In this document: piece by piece, positions 57,910 to 64,000 of the stretch
Position numbering within the stretch: position 1 is the first letter of the stretch
Layout of the letters: every line of letters begins with the position of its first letter
Assembly: GCF_000006565.2 (NCBI RefSeq)
Contig: NC_031477.1
Span: 760,669 to 824,668, forward strand
Length of the DNA stretch: 64,000 nucleotides
Direction of reading: 5' to 3'
Source of the DNA: Toxoplasma gondii ME49
Taxonomy: Eukaryota; Apicomplexa; Conoidasida; Eucoccidiorida; Sarcocystidae
Program-made: the position numbers and the translations under genes
Notes under the pieces: generated by a model
The model's input: only the letters and a program-made list of their open reading frames with translations
Databases searched by the model: none
What the model was told of the DNA's origin: nothing

Positions 57910-60900
57910 ATGCAATCAGCTGGAAGATGTTCCCCGCCCCGCGGCGGCGCCACACGAGGCAACTCGGACATTTCGTCTTCGTCGCGTTTCCATCCCTCTG
58001 ACCGCCCTCCTCGAGAGCCTTCTCCCTGCTCTCCCGTTGATTCGTCTGCTTTCTCCTGTTCCTCTTCTTCGTCTGCCCTTTTTCCGTCGAGACAATTCGC
58101 TTTGCACAGCGCCGAGGAGTCAGGACCAGCGGAGGCAGGCAGGCCTGGGCACCATGCGTTCCTCCCGCATTCAGCAGAACGACGCGCGCGCCTCCTGCCG
58201 CTTCTCCTCCAGGCGCTCGCGCCTTCCGCTGCATCTTTGCTGCTTCGCGAGGAAGTATCTGCGAGAGAAAAAACGACGGATCCAGAAACGAGAGACGCGA
58301 CACTACAGAGGGAAGGCGACAGAACAGTGAAGCTCGCCAACCGCCCAGTGGTGGCTTGCGGTTCTTCTTCTCTGTCTTCTTCTTCTTCTCTCTCTTCTTC
58401 TTCTCTCTCTTCTTCTTCTCTGTCTTCTTCTTCTCTGTCTTCTTCTTCTTCTCTCTCTTCTTCTTCTCTCTCTTCTTCTTCTCTCTCTTCTTCTTCTCTC
58501 TCTTCTTCTTCTTCTCTCTCTTCTTCTTCTCTGTCTTCTTCTTCTTCTTCTTCTCTGTCTTCTTCTTCCTGTCTTTCCTCTGTGACTTGTTCGTGCCGGT
58601 CTCCGTTTGTTTCCTTCGCGTCCTCTCCCGAGTTCAGCGCCCTTCGAGACGCGCTGTTCGCGCAAGTGCACCAGCTGGGAGAAGAGGAGAAGGCAGCGCA
58701 CCGAGGCTGCCTGAGCCTCCTGTTGGCCTCTCGGACCTCTGCGTCTGCGTCCGTTGCTTGCTGCGGCTTCTCTGGAGGCTCTCCAACTGTCCTCTCTCCG
58801 TACGACTCACAGAATGTGCTCCCCTTTCAAGAACAGTACGCGGGAGGCCGCGGCGCGGCGGGGGTCGACGACCGCGCAGCGGCGCGTCGGAGAGAGGAGG
58901 CGACTGTTCTGCGAGCAGTGCGGGCGTTCGGCGCGCGAACGTCGGCGCCTCTCTCGGAGACACGAGCAGGAAGAGGCGAAGAGGACGGCCGCCACTCGGA
59001 AACTGGAATGTGCGAAGAGGACGAAAAAGAAGAAGAAGAAAGCTCGCGTCGCCGGGGAGACGGAGCGCGCGAGACGCTCGAGGAAAGGTCTTGGTGGACG
59101 GAGACGCCCGCCGACCCATGGGAGGAAGGCGGAGAAGGAAGAAGCGATGGAGACGAATTGGAAGACGTCGAAAGAGAGCAAGGCCCGCAAGGCCAACAAA
59201 GCACACACCCAGCCGAGCAGAACCGAGGAGGAGACGAAAGAAGACTGGGAGAGGAGCGACTCGCGAGAGACGAGAGAGAAGAGGCAGGAACTCTGCTGCA
59301 GATTGAATTCGAAGAAGAAACGCGTGGACGAACCAGGGAAGAAGGAAGTGACCGAGACCCGAGGCGGCGAGGCGCGGAGAGAAAAACAGAGTCAAAGTGC
59401 GAACAAGAGACAAAAAGTCCTCACGTCGCTTATTGCTGGTGGCAGGCGGGCGCCAGAGAATCTGGGAACCGAGGCCACAGAGTTCTGAAAACCTGTGACG
59501 CCGTCCTCCCTTTAGAGGAAGAAACCTACTCAGATCGAGATACGAGAGGACGTAAGACTCCGTAGGCTGTTTCCTGTTCTCTGTGTTTCCCGAAACCGAG
59601 CCTCATGGACGCCTCTGGACGACACAGTTAGGAGGGTGTATTTCAAGCAGGTGATTCCGTCTCTTGTCTCGGATGTTTCTCTGTCGCGGCCCTCTCTCGC
59701 CTCTCGCGTGCCGCGCTTTCTGAGGTCTTCTTCGCCTCGCTCATGTTCGCGCTCTGCTTTTCTCTTTCTTGCTCTCTTCGTTCTCTTCCTGCTCGCGTTT
59801 TTAGCCTGTCTGTTTCTTCTCCTTCAGAGCTCCAGGCATGGCCGTATCAGTACCGGGTGTATCGACGCGCGACGTTGGAGAATACGGTTGTGGCGTTGCC
59901 CACGGGGACAGGAAAGACGTTGGTGGCGGCGATGGTAGTTCACACATGGCTCGCGAACGTCTTCGTCGCCGACAAACTCGTCATATTCCTCGCTCCGACG
60001 ACGCAGCTCGCGCGGCAGCAGCACCGGGCGATCTCGGCCGTTCTCTCGCTCTTGCGAGACCCGGCAGGCGCCGAGGCGTCTCGCGGCCGCCTCGCTGTGC
60101 GTCTTCCAGGAGTTCTCGAGAAGGAACGCAGCACGAGAGGACGCGTCGCGAGTCGTGACGACGACGACGGGGAGCGCGCCTACTTCCGCTCTGTTCTCAG
60201 AGTCGACTGGTCGCATCCGAAGTACTGGGCAGCCTTCTACTCGGCTCTCTCGGAGTACAAAGCCGCACTGCTCGACTTGCAGCGGGTGAGACAGCATCTG
60301 GAGGCTTCGAGGCGCAAGGCAGTCAGGCGCTTTTGCATGCGCCCATCTATACCGCAACCCCTTGCTCGTGGAAAGTCGTCTTCTCTCCAGCAAAATCTCA
60401 GCGTTTCTTCTTTCGCTTTGACAACGCGACAGACGGCAACTCGAAAAGAGACACACAGGGAATCTGCACACAAGAAACGCCTCTTGAAACGAAACAGAGG
60501 AACGTGTGATGACTCAGATCGTGAAAGAAAATGCTCTCATGAGAAATCGCGACTCTCTGTTTCTCCGGCGACCAGCTCCAGACGAATACAACTGCGTTGT
60601 CTCGCTGAAGACGTCTCCTGTCTTGCATTTCTCATCCCCATCTCTTCCCGTTCTCTGTGTGATCCTTAACGCTCCTCTCTCTCTCTCTCCTTCCCCTCTC
60701 TTTCGCCTTCTCTCTCCCAGTCTCCCTCTTCCTCTGTTCTCCTTCTCTCCTTCCATCTTCCTCGTTTCTTTCTCTTCTTCTCCCCGTCGCTCCCTCGTTC
60801 CTTTGCCTCCCTTCTTGCTTCTTTTTTTCTCTCTCTCGTCTTCTCCTCCTCTTATCTCTCTCGTTTTCTCTCTTCTTCTTCGTGCTCTCCTTTTCCTTTC

Positions 60901-63900
60901 CTCGCCTCTTCCCATCACGCCTCTCCCTGTCCTCCTCTGCTCTGAGCTCTGCAGCTGCCGGCGGCGCCTCATGCCGCCTTCGACCTGCGACGCTTCCACA
61001 CTGGGCGCCTCCTCGCACCCTACCGCTTCGTCGACTCGCAGCGCGCGGCGCTGCTTCGCGAGAGCTTCGCGGAGCCATCGAACGAAGAAGCAAATGCGCA
61101 AGCTGCGTCTCTCGAGGACAGCGAGGGAGAACGGAGCGGAAACAGAGAAGGCGAGAGAGAAGAGGACGAGAATGAACAGGATGTCTCTGAAGTCGAACAT
61201 CAAGCTGTTTGCTGGCCAAGGGTGTTTGTCATGACGCCCGACAAATTTCGAAACCTCGCCTGTCGCGGTTTGCTCCGCATCGACCGCATTGGACTCTTGA
61301 TCTTCGACGAGGCTCACACCGTCGGTCGACCTTTGAGAAGCCTGGGCGCCTACGCGACGATTCTGCGGGTGTTTCTCCACTTGTGTCAAGAGGAGGCGAA
61401 ACCCAGGATTCTCGGCCTCACCGCGTCTCCCGTCCCCGACGGCAAACTCGGCTTTTTCGACCTCGAAAGCGAGCTTAAGCGAGCCATGCGGTCTCTTGAG
61501 ACCATCTTCCAGGCGCGCATTGTGAAGGCCGACACCGAGAGCGCGCCTGGAATTCGAAACTGGAGCCAAGGCCAACCAGACGCGCAGAGACAGGGCGAAC
61601 AACAGCGAGGAGTCATGGGGGTGCGCCTCACGGCTGCGGGAGGCCGCGAGATACGCGAGGCCGTCGAGGAAGAGTCTGAGCGCTCGGCGGCGAACGAGGC
61701 GAGGGGGAACGCGCGGCGAGGCAGCGGAGAGACGCGGCAGGATCACCTGGGTGGGGACAAGCGACTGAGGACGATGGAGACGACGGAAGGAGACGAAGAG
61801 ACCTTCACAGGGTGTGCGTTGAAGACCGTTCGCTATCAGCTGGCGCCTTCACCCTTCTACTACGACCATGAATTGCTGATTCTCGATCGCTTGACGACGC
61901 CGAGAGTGGAGGCGGGAAGACAGCAGTGGAGAGTCGCGGCATGGCAGCCACCCCCAGGAACACTCAGAGGCTCACGAGAGCCGACAGGCGGCGTTTCGGC
62001 AGTGTCAAACGGAGACAGAGAGCAAAGGAAAGACAGGTTGCCTCGCAGAGAAGGAACAGAGAGAGGAGACCCACCGACGCGATCCACGTCCACAAAACCA
62101 ACTGGCACAAAGGAGCGAGAGACCGAAGAAGAGGAGCTCGATGAGAAGAAAGCGAAGGAAAAGGAAGCGAAGGCAAAGAATGGACAGGTGAACTGTGACG
62201 GACTAGAAGGGAAGAGAAGCGAAGGGAGAGAAGACGCCGTGAGGTGGAATGGGAGTGAAGTCGCAGCCTTTCGACATTTCGTCGAGCGCGAAGCACGCGG
62301 ACGGCACACCAACTTTTCTCTTCTTCTTCAGGAGGTTCTTGACATCTGTTCAACCTTCTTCTACCTGGAAGTGACTCGCCTCAAAGAAGGACGAGAGGCC
62401 AACGAAGAGCGGCACCATCCTCACGAGACAACACCGGCCGAAGAAGCGCGTCAAGAAACTATGCACAGGATCCTCAAGACAGACTGCGGGTCTCCTTGTG
62501 CTTCCCATCCGTCTCCTTCTTCCTCAAGTTTTCCTTCGTGTTCTCCTCCCCTTTCTTCTTCTCCTGCTGCGCCGCCTCTCGCGCCTTCTTCTTCTTGTTC
62601 TTCCGCTTCCGCGGCTTTCTCCACCTCTGCGCTCTGTTCGTCTGCTGCTCCTTCTCGTGTACCAGCTTCGCTGCGGTCTTCGTTTCTCGCGGAGGTTCGG
62701 GGGGCGGCAGACGCGAGACTGAACGTTCGGGTGATGAGACGCCTTTGGCAGCACCTGGCGCCGCTCACCAAGCAGCGCGCTCAGCGAAACTGGGAGAACT
62801 TCCGCCGTCACCTTCTCCACGTTCAGAGCGAGCTCGGTTTCTGGAGCGTGTGGCGACTCAAGGAGAAAGTCGAGGCAGACTTGGAGGCCTGGCAGGCGCG
62901 ACTCGGCGCCGCGACGGAGGAGCGATCGCGCGCGCAGACGCGCCGCAGCAGGCGAGACTGCGAAGGCGCAGAGTGCGAGGAAAGCGAGAAAGAAGACGAG
63001 ACAGACAACTCGGGGAGAGGGAAAGAGAGTCAGAAGCGAGTGCGTTTCGCAGGTGAAAATCAACGGACGAAGGCTGGAAGGAGCGAAGAGGGAAATCGAA
63101 CTCGAGGCGACCGAGACCGCATTAAGTCGACTCTTGCAGAGATCCCACTCTGGATTTCCTTTCCATTTCGACGACCTCTCTCCTCCGATCTTGATCTCCA
63201 GCATGGTTCTTCGCTCTCTTCTTCTTCGCTCTCTTCGCTGGACCCTGTGGGTGGTCAGCCGGTCGAGCGTCTGCTGCGTCGCCTGTTTTTCGGATTCTTT
63301 TTCCTTTTCTCCAAGGCGCTTTCGACTGCGTGCTCGCACTCGAGTCTGCAGCTGACCATGCAGCTGTGTCGCTCTCGCGACCTCGCGCATGTGTGCCTGG
63401 CAGACGTCGCTGCTCTCGAAGGCGGAGTTTCTGGAGCAGAGAGAACTGGGAGTCTTCCACAAGTGCTCGCCTGCTCGCTCTTCTCAGACAAACTTCTGCG
63501 CCTCGACCAGGTTCTCCGAGACTCCTTCGGCAGAGCGCAGGCGCAGGCGCAGACGCAGCGGCGCGAAGGCTCCGTCGCCGACGACAAGCGTGGAAGCGGT
63601 CCAGACAAGCGAGCAGGCAGACCTGGAGACGAGGAGGAACGGCGAACTGAGGACGGGGGAGAGGCAACTCGAAGTGGACTGAGGATCAAAGCAAGCAGCA
63701 AAGGAGACAGGGAATGCAGCCCCAGTCCCAAGAAGAGCGGTGTACGGACACCCGTTCCTTCCTTCTCTTCTTCTCCCTCCTGTGTTTCTCCCTCTGCCTT
63801 AAGTTCTGCGCCTTCCTCGATGTCTCTTTCTTCTCGGTTTCCGGCGGCCTCTCGATCGCCTGCGTCGCCGGACGTCGCCTTCGGAGGCGTCCCCAAGTGC

Positions 63901-64000
63901 GGCCTCGTCTTTTGTCGTCGCCGCGTCGATGCATGGCTGGTTTGCGAATTTCTCACCGCGCGACGCCTCGTCTTCGTCGACTGGATCTGCAGCTCTTCGC
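57910..64000 (+). CDS. Dicer-like helicase, N-terminal part (runs off the window)
   Basis: Three exons: 57910-59551, 59828-60285 and 60955 to beyond 64000. The splices keep frame (phase 1, then phase 0) and the last exon stays open for 1015 codons, so at least 1715 residues are encoded. After a low-complexity N-terminus of about 545 residues with a poly-Ser/Leu run and acidic stretches, a DExD/H helicase begins: QAWPYQYRVYRRATLENTVV, motif I PTGTGKT (572-578), APTTQLARQQ, VFVMTPDKF, motif II DEAH (818-821) and motif III LTAS (855-858). The context RILGLTASPVPDGK followed by ELKRAMRSLETIF matches Dicer helicases rather than FANCM or generic DEAD proteins, as does the later helicase-C start CGLVFCRRRVDAWLVCEFL near the window end. 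Dicer RNases cut dsRNA into small RNAs that load Argonaute. RNase III and PAZ parts would lie outside the window. Large charged insertions separate the motifs. The start codon is the least certain part. Confidence 0.85.
58365..58572 (+). repeat. TCT-rich coding microsatellite in the Dicer-like gene
   Basis: About 200 bases of (TTCTTCTTCTCTC)-type units, in frame, encoding runs of Ser broken by Leu within the N-terminal extension. It is open in all three + frames, so the choice of frame here depends on the downstream exon junctions. Confidence 0.9.

Noticed and set aside
58356..59306. Open frame of 316 codons, Phe/Ser-rich then Arg-rich
   Set aside because: Out-of-frame reading of the TCT repeat and the Dicer-like exon 1; it does not connect in phase to the helicase exons.
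60514..61746. 410-codon open frame on the minus strand
   Set aside because: It is antisense to the Dicer-like exon 3 and its upstream intron, Arg/Glu-rich and without any domain; the + strand frame explains the region.
62524..63462. 312-codon open frame on the minus strand
   Set aside because: Antisense shadow of the Dicer-like coding exon, with low-complexity basic sequence.

Overview
The window is nuclear DNA of a coccidian apicomplexan, most likely Toxoplasma gondii or a close relative (Hammondia, Neospora). Evidence seen in the sequence: three tandem SRS (SAG1-related) surface-antigen genes, intron-rich housekeeping genes with canonical GT..AG introns, long CT-rich and TA-rich introns, many TGCATGC words, and a ribosomal-protein promoter carrying both motifs described for Toxoplasma ribosomal protein genes (TRP-1 and TRP-2). 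I cannot choose between the sister genera from this sequence alone.

Layout. 1-8.4 kb: three single-exon SRS genes, all on +. The second and third share near-identical 5' ends. 9.9-12.2 kb: a two-exon gene for a 92-residue membrane protein and a tRNA-Gln(CUG), both on -. 14.9-19.8 kb (-): a six-exon PPM1G-type PP2C phosphatase with two large insertions. 23.9-25.6 kb (+): a metaxin/SAM37-like outer-membrane protein. 28.0-33.4 kb (+): an 11-exon gene for 26S proteasome ATPase Rpt2, whose reading frame I could follow across every junction (441 aa). 35.4-36.6 kb (-): a protein with two fused aquaporin-type domains. 37.6-39.5 kb (+): ribosomal protein eL14. 41.2-43.8 kb (+): an alpha/beta hydrolase with an intact triad. 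45.5-47.2 kb (+): an RJL-like small GTPase with degenerate G3 and G4 motifs. 48.4-55.5 kb (-): a multi-exon RAP-domain protein, probably organellar. 57.9-64.0 kb (+): the N-terminal half of a Dicer-like helicase, cut by the window end.

There is no operon logic. Genes are monocistronic and separated by 1-4 kb of UTR and intergenic DNA rich in TA, CT and GA repeats. Several genes serve core processes (proteasome, ribosome, mitochondrial outer membrane, organellar RNA handling, RNA interference), while the SRS cluster is lineage-specific and serves the host-facing surface. The items most worth following are the 12-TM double aquaporin without the usual filter arginine, the Dicer-like gene with its long low-complexity N-terminus and helicase insertions, the RJL-like GTPase, and the apparent gene-conversion tract between two SRS paralogues.
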